From: Proruminimicrobium sp963666965
GTDB taxonomy: Bacteria; Elusimicrobiota; Endomicrobiia; Endomicrobiales; Endomicrobiaceae
DNA: 64,000 bases
NCBI GenBank assembly: GCA_963666965.1
Contig: OY762939.1
Coordinates: forward strand, 1,178,001-1,242,000
Reading direction: 5' to 3'
Shown: positions 1 through 9,216 of the stretch, piece after piece
Numbering within the stretch: the first letter of the stretch is position 1
How the letters are laid out: every line of letters starts with the position of its first letter
Translations under genes and position numbers: made by a program
Notes under the pieces: model-generated
What the model was told of the DNA's origin: nothing
Databases searched by the model: none
The model's input: the letters and a program-made list of their open reading frames with translations, nothing else

Positions 1-1
1 A

Positions 2-922
2 AATTTGACAGGTTCACAGACATTTCCTACTCAAACCGTAACAGTTCAGGTAAGAGTAGAAAGCACAAACGGATATAATATCAACAAGGTCAGATATGCC
101 GTTGCTGAGGGGCAGAATGCAGATTTCGGAGATCAGATTGATTATACAGTTACGCCGAGCACTGCCGTTATGTTTACCCAGGAAATTAATTTCAGCAAAG
201 GACAGTCGGTAAATAAGGTTTACGTTTACGCTCAGGATGATTCTACAAATGTTTTCGGAAATGAAACACAAATTATAGTAAATACGGCAGGCAGTCTTGG
301 AGAGGTATCGTTTATTTCTCCTGACCCTATTACAAAACTTGCCCTGTTGAACCCAAGAATTGAAACGACAATGTTTTCACTCGGCGTTTCAAGCGCCACT
401 GTAAAACTTTACAGCGGATCTTCGGCAACTGGAACTCCTGTATACAGCGTCCAGGTAACGACCGCAATGGTTAATTCTGCCGGACAGCTTTATTATCAAA
501 ATTCTCTTATTATGCCCGGAGGTGCAAATCTTACGGCAAATGCGTATTATACGATTGTTGTAGATTTTGACAATACATATTCGGATATAGAACTTACGTT
601 TAAAGCAATAGACGGCGGAGTTGCAAACATACTTACTTATCCGTCGCCCTTTAATCCTAATAACGGCGAAAAAGTTAAAATAAGATATTTACTTGCAAAA
701 GACGGACTCATCACAATCAATTTTTATAATAAGGCCGGTAAAATAGTAAGGAAACTCATATCTTCGGCCAGCAGAAGCGCCGGAACGAACGAAGAAGAAT
801 GGGACGGCAAAAATTATGCCGGCGAAATACTTGCAACAGGTCCTTATATTTGTGAAATTATAACAAAAGGTGCAGACGGAGAAGCCAGAAGATATACTGC
901 ACTTGCTATAGTGGGTAAATAA
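2..922 (+). CDS. C-terminal part of a large exported protein with a FlgD-like Ig domain (5' end outside window)
   Basis: The reading frame is open to the left edge, so this is the 3' part of a longer gene. The visible 300 or so residues are rich in Ser, Thr, Val and Gly and look like repeated beta-sandwich segments of a surface or secreted protein. The last 95 residues, from LTYPSPFNPNNGE to the end, match the FlgD-Ig / type IX-like C-terminal domain pattern: PSPFNP, then a NGEKVKIRY-like strand, then EEWDGKNYAGE and a final Y-x-C/A-x-I strand. In this family such domains sit at the extreme C terminus of exported proteins and often serve in sorting or anchoring. The next gene starts after one base, and it encodes a PorV-like protein, which fits a shared export or outer-membrane role (inference). 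Function of the whole protein is unknown. Confidence 0.75.
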   Translation, partial: NLTGSQTFPTQTVTVQVRVESTNGYNINKVRYAVAEGQNADFGDQIDYTVTPSTAVMFTQEINFSKGQSVNKVYVYAQDDSTNVFGNETQIIVNTAGSLGEVSFISPDPITKLALLNPRIETTMFSLGVSSATVKLYSGSSATGTPVYSVQVTTAMVNSAGQLYYQNSLIMPGGANLTANAYYTIVVDFDNTYSDIELTFKAIDGGVANILTYPSPFNPNNGEKVKIRYLLAKDGLITINFYNKAGKIVRKLISSASRSAGTNEEEWDGKNYAGEILATGPYICEIITKGADGEARRYTALAIVGK

Positions 923-923
923 T

Positions 924-1949
924 ATGATAAAAATAAAAAAAGCATTTATCGCAGTACAGATTGCGTTGATGTTGTTTTGCGTCTCAAGCGTTTTTGCCGG
1001 AGTCGATTTGGCTCCGTTTCTAAAAAAAGGCGTCGGAGCAAAAGCAATAGCAATGGGTGGAGCGTTTACTTCGGTAGCCGACGATCCGAGCGCGATTTAC
1101 TGGAATCCGGCCGGTCTTACTAAAATTCAAATGTATTCGATATCGGCAATGGGAGCGATGGGAACTTCAGACAAATATCCAGGACTTAAAGAAGTTATTC
1201 CTACACACCAGTTTTTTGCAGCTACAATGCCTCTTTCGAACGTAACGGGGATTTTTGGTAAATCGGTTATAGGAATAGGGTATATTTCTTCAAGTATGGG
1301 CGGTATACAGCATACTTCAGGATCGGGATCTTCGCTTGGCGGAGATATGACTCATACGGATAATGCGTATTATTTATCTATGGGTTATCCGGTTTTTACA
1401 GGATATAACAGTTTAAGTGTCGGAGCATCGCTGAAATATATTTCTTACAGTTTTTCAGATATATCCAGCAGCGGAAGCGGCATGGATTTTGATGCAGGCG
1501 TCTTGTATTCAATGGGAAATTTAAATTTCGGCGCGATGATTACAAAAGGCGTTGAAATAGCCGATGACAAAGCCCCTATGACTACAAAATTCGGTGTTTC
1601 CAACAGATTTAATTTAACTAAAAAACTTCATCTGCTTGGGGCTGCCGATCTTATTCAGAGACAGCAGGAGCCTTTGACTATGAATGTCGGAGCAGAGTTC
1701 GGCGTGAAGGAACCGTTGATGTTTGATAATTTCGGAATAAATTCATTAAACCTCAGATTGGGCGTCGAAGGATATGCCGTAGAAAACAGATACGGTATTT
1801 CATCAGATTTAAATGAAACTGCAGGATATAACTGCGGTTTGGGTATAGATGTATTTGTTGCCGACACATATTTACAGCTTGATATTGCTTTGCTGAGCGG
1901 CAATATGTTTGAACAGACTACAAAATTTTCAGTCAACTTTTATTTCTGA
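924..1949 (+). CDS. PorV/PorQ (UPF0164)-family outer-membrane protein
   Basis: A 341-residue protein with an N-terminal signal peptide (residues 1-25, ending SVFA). The mature N terminus has the diagnostic PorV/UPF0164 pattern: G-A-K-A-I-A-M-G-G-A-F-T-S-V-A-D-D, followed by WNPAGL. The rest is a run of alternating amphipathic strands ending in F-Y-F, as expected for an outer-membrane beta barrel. In Bacteroidetes PorV works with type IX secretion; in other phyla the role of this family is not settled. It follows the truncated exported protein by one base and precedes a coiled-coil exported protein, so the three are probably co-transcribed. Family assignment is firm, function is not. Confidence 0.8.
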   Translation: MIKIKKAFIAVQIALMLFCVSSVFAGVDLAPFLKKGVGAKAIAMGGAFTSVADDPSAIYWNPAGLTKIQMYSISAMGAMGTSDKYPGLKEVIPTHQFFAATMPLSNVTGIFGKSVIGIGYISSSMGGIQHTSGSGSSLGGDMTHTDNAYYLSMGYPVFTGYNSLSVGASLKYISYSFSDISSSGSGMDFDAGVLYSMGNLNFGAMITKGVEIADDKAPMTTKFGVSNRFNLTKKLHLLGAADLIQRQQEPLTMNVGAEFGVKEPLMFDNFGINSLNLRLGVEGYAVENRYGISSDLNETAGYNCGLGIDVFVADTYLQLDIALLSGNMFEQTTKFSVNFYF

Positions 1950-1965
1950 AGAAAGAGGTTAAAAA

Positions 1966-3051
1966 ATGAATAAAAAACAAATTAGCATTGTTTTATCGCT
2001 GGCTATGATATTTTTGAGCGGCACTCCTTTGTTCTCAGCAGACAAAAAAGATGTTGCCGATCCCGTGTTGAAAGAAGTGATAAACGAATTAGCTCCAAAA
2101 ATGCCGAGATTTGTAGACAAATACGGTCCGAATATTTTTGTTTCAGATGAACAAATAACAAGATCTGCGCTTATTCTTGCGCTTTATGAATATGATAAGA
2201 AAAATTCAATATCCGGTATGACTTCTAATTTTGTTTCAAGAAAAGATTTTGACCTTCTAAACAGCAGACTGACTGTTATTGAAAGAACAGGCGGAGTTGC
2301 GGGCAAGAGTGCTTCAAGAGCAGATATGGCTTCTGCAGGCGGAAGCGTTGACATGGTAAAACTTATGAATGATCTTGAACCTAATATGCCGATGTTGCTC
2401 GATAATAATTTGTCAAATTCAAAAGTTTTTAAAGACTTGCAGAAAAAAGTTGATATGATAGGTTTTACAGCTGCTTCTTCGGCAGCCGGTTCTTCATCAG
2501 CCGGACAGCCTGCGGCTTCAAATACGGCTATGTTGACTATGAAAACAGATATAAGTTCTCTTGCAAAAAGATTAGAAGCAGTTGAAATCAGCTCAAAACA
2601 GCAGAGAGCAATAACTACATCTGCGGCGGCAGCGCCTTCTTCAGCCGATAGCGCAAAATCAAAAGAAATAGAAGATTTGAAACTTTCTTTGGCTCAGATA
2701 CAAAAGAGCTATGTAAATATAGCAAAAAGGATAGACGAGCTTGAAAATAAACCGCCTATGATGGTTTCAGCTTCCGGCTCTAAGATAAATGATGCCCAGA
2801 TTGATGATTTAAACTCAAAGATAAACTCAATAAGAAGAACAGTTTCTTCGATACCTACAAACGATTATGTAAAAAGTGAAATAAGCAAAACTTCGCAGGA
2901 TGTGAAGAAACTTGAAAAAAGAATAAACGAGATTGAAAGTTCGGGCGGAGCGGCTTCTTCATCGGGAGATGGAAAATCTTCCGGCGGCGGAACTTTTGCA
3001 AAAATCAGTCTTGGATTGACGATGGTTGCAGCATTATTTGTAGCAAGGTAA
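1966..3051 (+). CDS. exported coiled-coil protein of unknown function
   Basis: A 361-residue protein that I do not recognise. It starts with a clear signal peptide (residues 1-25, ending PLFSA). A helical N-terminal domain has two related segments: LAPKMPRFVDKYGPNIF near residue 45 and LEPNMPMLLDNNL near 140, which suggests an internal duplication. Residues about 200-320 are rich in Lys, Glu, Ser and Ile in a heptad-like pattern with repeated 'RIDELENK / RINEIESS' segments, so a coiled coil is likely. Low-complexity Ala/Ser linkers separate the parts, and a Gly/Ser stretch leads to a final hydrophobic segment (about 341-359). It could bridge the periplasm between membranes (inference). A Shine-Dalgarno-like AAGAGG lies upstream of the ATG. 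Confidence 0.65.
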   Translation: MNKKQISIVLSLAMIFLSGTPLFSADKKDVADPVLKEVINELAPKMPRFVDKYGPNIFVSDEQITRSALILALYEYDKKNSISGMTSNFVSRKDFDLLNSRLTVIERTGGVAGKSASRADMASAGGSVDMVKLMNDLEPNMPMLLDNNLSNSKVFKDLQKKVDMIGFTAASSAAGSSSAGQPAASNTAMLTMKTDISSLAKRLEAVEISSKQQRAITTSAAAAPSSADSAKSKEIEDLKLSLAQIQKSYVNIAKRIDELENKPPMMVSASGSKINDAQIDDLNSKINSIRRTVSSIPTNDYVKSEISKTSQDVKKLEKRINEIESSGGAASSSGDGKSSGGGTFAKISLGLTMVAALFVAR

Positions 3052-3072
3052 TTTAACAACAGGAGTTTAGAT

Positions 3073-5289
3073 ATGCCCAGGATACTGGTAAAGAAAAGAG
3101 AAGAGATTCTCTCCGAATACGTTGTCAGAAAAACAAAAATAAGAATTTTGATAGGAAGCAAGAAAGGAAATGATATTGTAGTGGTTGATAAAAATGTTTC
3201 CGAGCAGCATTGCGTTATTTCTCTTGAGGCTTCGGGACAATATTCCGTAAAAGATTTAAATACAATCGCCGGGACGCAGCTTAATGCAAGGCTTATATCC
3301 GAATCTCCTCTAAAATTCGGCGATGAAATTTTACTCGGTGATTACAAGATAGTTTTTCTCGACGATATGGCGGCAAATAAATATGAAGTTGTCGTTCAGC
3401 AGTATTATCTTATAGGCATTTACGGTAAATTCTACGGGAAAAAATATTTTGTCAAACAGCAGGGTGATACTTTTATAGGAAGAGAAAATCTGTCGCCCAG
3501 AGGCATTGAAAACGACATAGTTCTTTCAGGCGATATGACGGTTTCAAAAGGACATGCGAAAATTACTGCCCACGGAGATAAACATACAATAACAGATATA
3601 GGAAGCACCGGAGGCGTTGCGGTAAACGGCGCTAAGGTCGGACAACTTAACACTATACAGTTATCTTTAAACGATGAAATTTCAATAGGAAGAACGATTT
3701 TCAGGTTTGTAGATTATTTTAGCGAAAATTACGCTCTGCCTTCAAAGCAGAAAGTAGTTATAATGAAAGTTTTTAACTATTTTAATACGTTTATGGTCAC
3801 AGTTGCCTTGATTGTTGCGTGCCTTGCCGCATGGCAGGGATACAGCGGAATCTCAACTTTAAACAGCAATGAGGGTAAAATAAACCTTTCAATAAGCCAG
3901 GAATGGAATAAGTCTATGCCTCTTAATACACCGGAGACATATGACGTGTCGGCTACACCGGTTATAGCAAATTTTAACGGTTCAAAAAACTGCGTTGCCA
4001 TGCTTACAAGTTCAGGATTATTGAATGCCTGGGATTTTAAAACAGGAGATCCTATATGGAAGCCTTTTGAAATTTTTAATTCAGGAATGGCGTCTCTTGT
4101 GGCAGATGATATAAATAATGACGGATATGACGATATAGTATCTGTGTCTGAAAGTTCAATGATCTTTATAGTTGACGGACAGACCGGCAACATAATAAGA
4201 AAGGAAATTCTCGGCGGTGACATTTCAAAATTAACGCCTGTTGTATGCGACTTGGATTCAGACGGAAAAAAAGACATAGTTATCGCATCTGAGGACGGAA
4301 CGCTTCATTTTATGTATTCTCCGGGTTTTGATACAACCTATGTAAAACAGACTGAGTTTATAGACGGGCCTATATATGCAAGCCCGATTATAATGTCGAG
4401 AAAGAATTTTTCTCCTTTTGTTGTTGTTGCAAATTATGACAGCAAAGTATATTTCCTTGACGGAAAAACAAGAACAAAGAAAATCGTAAATCTTTTAGAA
4501 TTGTCCGGCAAAGCTCATCTTGTAGCCGGTGCTCCTGCTTTGGGAGATATAAACGGAGACGGAGTAGACGAAGTTATAGTCCAGTCAAGCGTGCCGCAGT
4601 ATATATCGGCAATAGATACGACGAAATTTTCCGTTATATGGACTTATTTTGTGGAACCTACGCCTCCTGGCAATATGAGAAATTCAAGCCCTATCGTTTC
4701 AGATTTCAACGGAGACGGAACAGGCGATGTTGCTTTTGTGTCTGCTAACGGGACGATACAGATCCTTAAAGGAAATACATCTTTCCCGACAGGCGAACTT
4801 CTTTGGAATTTTACGCTTCCGGGCGCCGGCAAAATAATATCTTCGCCTTCGGCATATGATTTTGACAAAGACGGAATACTTGATCTTGTATTCGGTACTG
4901 AAGACGGCAGAATAATAATAGCAAAGAGCAATACAAAGAGAAAAGAAATAGAAATTCTTGCCGATTTAAAAGCAAGCAATTCGGCGATAACTTCAAGTCC
5001 TTTGATAGCCGATTTGAACGGAGACAAATATATAGAAATACTTTACACCAATGTTCAGGATTCAATACAGGCTTTAAATACTAACTGTAAAACTTTAAAA
5101 AATCTGAAAATATGGTCAATGTTTCTAGGTAACGCCGAACACAACGCTAAGGTTTCTCTCAAAGTTTATAAAGATAAATTTATAAAAATGTTTGTTTTCG
5201 GATTTATTCTTCTGATATTGGTTGTATTTTTCAAAATCAGAGGAATTATAAAGAAAGCAAAGAAAAAAGTTAAGGTTATATATCTATGA
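3073..5289 (+). CDS. transmembrane protein: two FHA domains, TM, FG-GAP/VCBS beta-propeller, TM
   Basis: A 738-residue protein with an unusual layout. Two FHA domains fill residues about 20-95 and 130-215; the second has the classic FHA signature residues (FIGR, then TVSKGHA, then IGSTGGVAVNG), the first is weaker (VSEQHC). FHA domains bind phosphothreonine peptides. A hydrophobic segment near residues 232-256 is a membrane helix. Then come FG-GAP/VCBS-type repeats with calcium-loop motifs: DINNDGYDDI, DLDSDGKKDI, DINGDGVDEV, DFNGDGTGDV, DFDKDGILDL, DLNGDKYIEI. A second hydrophobic segment (about 703-722) and a basic tail end the protein. The expected topology is FHA inside, propeller outside. 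The stop overlaps the start of the PP2C gene by four bases (ATGA), so the two are translationally coupled. Start supported by CAGGAG upstream. Confidence 0.8.
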   Translation: MPRILVKKREEILSEYVVRKTKIRILIGSKKGNDIVVVDKNVSEQHCVISLEASGQYSVKDLNTIAGTQLNARLISESPLKFGDEILLGDYKIVFLDDMAANKYEVVVQQYYLIGIYGKFYGKKYFVKQQGDTFIGRENLSPRGIENDIVLSGDMTVSKGHAKITAHGDKHTITDIGSTGGVAVNGAKVGQLNTIQLSLNDEISIGRTIFRFVDYFSENYALPSKQKVVIMKVFNYFNTFMVTVALIVACLAAWQGYSGISTLNSNEGKINLSISQEWNKSMPLNTPETYDVSATPVIANFNGSKNCVAMLTSSGLLNAWDFKTGDPIWKPFEIFNSGMASLVADDINNDGYDDIVSVSESSMIFIVDGQTGNIIRKEILGGDISKLTPVVCDLDSDGKKDIVIASEDGTLHFMYSPGFDTTYVKQTEFIDGPIYASPIIMSRKNFSPFVVVANYDSKVYFLDGKTRTKKIVNLLELSGKAHLVAGAPALGDINGDGVDEVIVQSSVPQYISAIDTTKFSVIWTYFVEPTPPGNMRNSSPIVSDFNGDGTGDVAFVSANGTIQILKGNTSFPTGELLWNFTLPGAGKIISSPSAYDFDKDGILDLVFGTEDGRIIIAKSNTKRKEIEILADLKASNSAITSSPLIADLNGDKYIEILYTNVQDSIQALNTNCKTLKNLKIWSMFLGNAEHNAKVSLKVYKDKFIKMFVFGFILLILVVFFKIRGIIKKAKKKVKVIYL

Positions 5290-6719
5290 TTCTATTTAGC
5301 GGTTATTGCACTGACAAAGGGATGATAAGGACTGAGAACCAGGATTCTTACGGAGCTTGGGAAGAAGGAAATCTGTTTTTTGTATGTGACGGAATGGGCG
5401 GCGGCGTTGCAGGCGATTTTGCAAGCCGTTACGCAAGAGATATAATCCTTACATCGTACAAAAGACTTTCCGATGAAGACGTCGCGGATATTGCGGATAA
5501 TTACAGAAATTACGAACAGCAAATCCTTAGAATGATTTCAGCCGTAAGGCTTGCAAACAGAGGTCTTTACAATCTGCAGATTAAATACCCTCTTTTGTCA
5601 GGAATGGGCACGACTTTTACGGGAGCTGTCTTTGAAAAAGAAAAGAACTTGCTGCATATTTATAATGTAGGCGACAGCAGAATATACAGAGTTAGAAACG
5701 GCAACATTAAACTTCTGACCACGGATCATTCAAAAATCAAGGAACTTATAGATGACGGTAAAATGACAGAGGAAGAATCGAAAACTGCCGAGATACAAAG
5801 CATGATAACAAGAGCTTTGGGCACTGCTCCGACAGTTAAAATAGATTATAAATCAGAGTTGGTTAAAGCCGGCGATATATACATATTGTGTTCAGACGGT
5901 TTAAACGGAGAACTTGAGGATTTTACAATAAGAGACATAGTGCTTACGCACAAGCCGAACGCTGTGTCAATATCGCAGGAACTTGTAGTAGCTGCCAATA
6001 ATTCCGGCGGCAGAGACAATACTACGGTTGTTACTCTTTATGCGCAGGACGAAATTAATTTTGAAACGGTTAAAGATATTTATCCGCAGGAAGATATAAT
6101 AACATTTGAAGCCGAGACAAACAAGGAAACTGAAAAAGAAAATGTGACTGTTGCCGCAATTGAAAAAAATACGGGAGTTGAAATTCCTAAACTTGCCAAA
6201 AAAAAGAATATATTGTCGAGCCCGTTATTTTTGACATTTTTTCTTATATTTTTTGCAGTTTCGATTTTCCTTTTACATTCAAATTTTATTAATTCCCATG
6301 AAACAAAAAGCATAGTAGAACTTACGGGAGATATTTCGGGCATAAATATAGAAATCAAAACATTATCCTATGAAAAATTAAACGAGATAAAAAATATACA
6401 CGACAGAATTTTTAAAATGCAGGTGCTTCAAGAGGCAGTCAGAAATAACAGCGCTTTGGTTGCTCTGGCTAATGTTACAATAACGATTGAAAAAGACGGC
6501 CAGAATAAGTTTATGGGAGTCTCGAGCTCCACACCGTTAGAAATCAAATTGCCGAATGCACAATACAAAATGACTTTAACTTATCCGGATTATAAGATTT
6601 TGGACAGAGATTTGAAGTTGAAGGAATTTCTTTTTGTAAATTTTGAAAACTCAAATTTTCTTTCCAATTTAACGGTGGTTATGATTCCAAATGATATAGG
6701 AGTTTCCCATGAACAATGA
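5286..6719 (+). CDS. PP2C-family Ser/Thr protein phosphatase with TM helix and external PEGA-like domain
   Basis: A 477-residue protein. Residues 1-250 are a PP2C (PPM) phosphatase domain with all main motifs: RTENQDSY, FFVCDGMGGGVAG, GMGTTFTG, YNVGDSRIYR, TTDHS, CSDGLNGEL and GRDNTTVV. The Asp residues of these motifs bind the two catalytic Mn/Mg ions in this family. A Glu/Lys-rich linker leads to one membrane helix (about 311-335). The last 140 residues should lie outside and end in a PEGA-like domain (VTITIEKDG, then TPLEIKLPNAQYKMTL). The neighbours, an FHA receptor and a receiver protein, suggest that it reverses Thr/Ser phosphorylation read by the FHA domains (inference). No kinase gene is in the window. 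Confidence 0.85.
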   Translation: MILFSGYCTDKGMIRTENQDSYGAWEEGNLFFVCDGMGGGVAGDFASRYARDIILTSYKRLSDEDVADIADNYRNYEQQILRMISAVRLANRGLYNLQIKYPLLSGMGTTFTGAVFEKEKNLLHIYNVGDSRIYRVRNGNIKLLTTDHSKIKELIDDGKMTEEESKTAEIQSMITRALGTAPTVKIDYKSELVKAGDIYILCSDGLNGELEDFTIRDIVLTHKPNAVSISQELVVAANNSGGRDNTTVVTLYAQDEINFETVKDIYPQEDIITFEAETNKETEKENVTVAAIEKNTGVEIPKLAKKKNILSSPLFLTFFLIFFAVSIFLLHSNFINSHETKSIVELTGDISGINIEIKTLSYEKLNEIKNIHDRIFKMQVLQEAVRNNSALVALANVTITIEKDGQNKFMGVSSSTPLEIKLPNAQYKMTLTYPDYKILDRDLKLKEFLFVNFENSNFLSNLTVVMIPNDIGVSHEQ

Positions 6720-7092
6720 ACAACAGAAAAAGAAAAAAATAGTTATAATTGACGATGATAAAATTTTTTTAGATTCGATATGCGAAATATTTAAAATGTA
6801 TGATTTTGAAGTTTACGAAGCTCAAACTGCCGAAACGGGATATGAAGCTTTAGTTGAGGTTATGCCGGATATAGTTCTTTTGGATATCAATCTTCCCGAT
6901 AAAAACGGCATTGATATGCTCAAAACAATAAGAGCAAGCAAAAATTTCGGAGATTTAGTTGTTATACTTATAACCGGAGATTCGACCGTAGATGTAGATA
7001 ATGCTTTTGACAGCGGCGCAGACGACTGCGTTTTCAAACCGTTGGATATTGAAAATTTTATATTAAGGGTAAACAGATTATTAAAAAAATGA
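6709..7092 (+). CDS. stand-alone response-regulator receiver domain
   Basis: A 127-residue CheY-like protein with no output domain. The acidic pocket is IIDDDKIF near residue 15, the phospho-acceptor Asp is in IVLLDINLPDKNG (near residue 58), Thr is in LITGDS, and the conserved Lys is in VFKPLD. It overlaps the phosphatase gene by 11 bases and the following PorV-TPR gene by 4 bases, so it sits inside one operon. AGGAG lies upstream of the ATG. No histidine kinase is visible in the window, so the phosphodonor is unknown. Confidence 0.85.
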   Translation: MNNEQQKKKKIVIIDDDKIFLDSICEIFKMYDFEVYEAQTAETGYEALVEVMPDIVLLDINLPDKNGIDMLKTIRASKNFGDLVVILITGDSTVDVDNAFDSGADDCVFKPLDIENFILRVNRLLKK

Positions 7093-9215
7093 AAAAAATC
7101 ACAGCTTTCTTCTTTATTATGTTCTTGTCGGCCGGTTTTGTTTCAGCCGGCTTTTCAAATGCGGATTTGTATGTGTTAAATCCCGACCCCAATTCTCAGG
7201 CGCTGGGCGGAAGCATAAACGCTGTCTCTCAAAATGTTTCCGGTTTTTTTTACAATCCGGCTAATAATTTTAAAAATTATGCAAAAGAATTTCAAATATC
7301 GTATTTGATGCTCGGCCGCGGAGTTCGAGGAGAAACCGCTGCATTATTGGTTCCGACTAAGAATATAGGAAATTTTTCTCTTATGGTTTCTCACGCCGAA
7401 TATGCAGAGTCCGATGCCTTTACAACATTTAATTCTTCAATGATGTTTGCTTTGAATTATGTATATCCTCTTGTTACAAAATATCCTATATATACGGAAA
7501 AAGGCGGCATAGGTCTTACAGTAAAAGGATATCAGCTTAAAAACAGAGATTCCGACGCCGGAGACTGCACAATGTACAGCGTTGATTTGGGATTGATTTA
7601 TAATCTTGATTTTATAGATTCAGATCTTATAGGAGCACTTGCTTTCAGAAATATCGGCAACGATATGGAATTCAACGGAGTTTCGCAAAAACAGCCTCAA
7701 ATTACGGCGGCATCAGCCAGATATCTTTTGTCGGATGCAGGGAAAGTTTCGTTAATGGCCGATGTCATAAAGGTTTCAGAAATAGATGAAACAGGTTTTG
7801 CGGCAGGTCTTGAATTTAATCCATTTTATCCGGTTACATTCAGAGCGGGATGGAGAGATTACAGGGATAATTTTAATAAAGGCGTTACGGCCGGATTATC
7901 ATTTGATTTTGACAAGGTCAAGATAGGATATTCATTCAGCGACACGCCTGAAACTGACAATGACCAGCATACTGTTTCAATAGGATTTTATTTTGGTTCT
8001 ATGCCGGATCCCGATAAAGCTTACGAACATTATCTCGGTTATCATTTGAAAAAAGCGCAGCAGTCTTATGATGACAAAGATTATGTTTCGGCAAGAAGAC
8101 AGTTTGAAGATATTCTCGCAATATATCCCGACGATTCAGTGGCCCGCCATTATATAAAACTTCTTTCCGAGGATCTTGAGCAGGAAGATCAGAATAATAT
8201 AGAAGTTATAAATAAGTATCTTGCCAAGGCTGAAGTTGCTTTTATGAAAAATAATATTTTGAAAGCAAAAAAATATTACATGAAAGTAACAGAAATGGAT
8301 GCAAACAACCGAGAAGCTTTAGACGGCTTGAAAAAAGTAGAAGCAAACATAAAAGAGCGTGAAACATATAAAAACAGAAAAAAACATCAAAAAGAAATAA
8401 CAGATTCGTGGATTCTTGCAATGAAATATTACGACAAGGGCGATTTCATGTATGCCAAAGAAGAACTTGAAAAAATAATTGCTATAGATCCGGAAAATGC
8501 CGGAGCTGTTCAATATCTTGAAACAATCCAGAAAAAAATAGACAGAGTAAACGTGATCCAGTCTCATGCGGTTTTTAAACAGGGGATAGAGGCATATGAA
8601 AAGGGAGATTACGAGGGCGCTTTGTCATATTTTAATGCAGCTTACATAGTAAATCCGCAGAGAGAAGATATAAAGGCGTATATAAATCAGTGTAATATAA
8701 AAATAAACGCTTCAAAATCTTTGCAGCAGGATTCTTCGTCCGGCAAGTCAAATAAACAGATCAGCGAAGAAATGAAAAAGGTATATAATTCCGGACTAGA
8801 GTTTTTCAGCCGTGAAAACTATTCAGAGGCTCTTAAGAAATTTGAAGTTCTTAAAAATATGTCGGCAAAATATAAATTTTACGATTACAGAGAACAAACC
8901 AATACCTATATTGAAAAGTCACGTAATTATATAGCAGATAGTCTTGTAAAAGAAGGCAATGACCTTGAACTGCGTGAAGAATTTGAAAGGGCTTATGCAA
9001 AATATAAAGAAGCTTTAACTTATGTAAAAGATAACCAGCAGGCTAAAAAAGGAATTGAAAAATTAAATTCGATAGTGGCCCGTCAATATTATGAACAGGG
9101 TTTAAAGGCCTTTTCTGCCGGCAACAAAGAAGATGCCGTAAAATATTTTGAAGAGTCTTTAAAATATGAACCTAATAAAATTGAAGCTAAAAGAGCTCTA
9201 GAGAGAATAAAATAA
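7089..9215 (+). CDS. PorV/PorQ-like beta-barrel domain fused to a long TPR region
   Basis: A 708-residue protein. A signal peptide (residues 1-23, ending VSAG) is followed by the PorV-type start (PNSQALGGSINAVSQNVSGF then NPANN) and about 280 residues of strand-rich barrel-like sequence ending in SIGFYFG. From about residue 310 it turns into helical TPR repeats, with typical consensus pieces such as ARRQFEDILAIYPDD, AKEELEKIIAIDPENA, ALSYFNAAYIVNP and AVKYFEESLKYEPNK. The TPR part should face the periplasm. Fusing a scaffold to the barrel suggests a complex-assembly role, perhaps receiving partners from the operon (inference). It closes the signalling block; galT-like starts two bases after its stop. 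Confidence 0.8.
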   Translation: MKKITAFFFIMFLSAGFVSAGFSNADLYVLNPDPNSQALGGSINAVSQNVSGFFYNPANNFKNYAKEFQISYLMLGRGVRGETAALLVPTKNIGNFSLMVSHAEYAESDAFTTFNSSMMFALNYVYPLVTKYPIYTEKGGIGLTVKGYQLKNRDSDAGDCTMYSVDLGLIYNLDFIDSDLIGALAFRNIGNDMEFNGVSQKQPQITAASARYLLSDAGKVSLMADVIKVSEIDETGFAAGLEFNPFYPVTFRAGWRDYRDNFNKGVTAGLSFDFDKVKIGYSFSDTPETDNDQHTVSIGFYFGSMPDPDKAYEHYLGYHLKKAQQSYDDKDYVSARRQFEDILAIYPDDSVARHYIKLLSEDLEQEDQNNIEVINKYLAKAEVAFMKNNILKAKKYYMKVTEMDANNREALDGLKKVEANIKERETYKNRKKHQKEITDSWILAMKYYDKGDFMYAKEELEKIIAIDPENAGAVQYLETIQKKIDRVNVIQSHAVFKQGIEAYEKGDYEGALSYFNAAYIVNPQREDIKAYINQCNIKINASKSLQQDSSSGKSNKQISEEMKKVYNSGLEFFSRENYSEALKKFEVLKNMSAKYKFYDYREQTNTYIEKSRNYIADSLVKEGNDLELREEFERAYAKYKEALTYVKDNQQAKKGIEKLNSIVARQYYEQGLKAFSAGNKEDAVKYFEESLKYEPNKIEAKRALERIK

Positions 9216-9216
9216 T

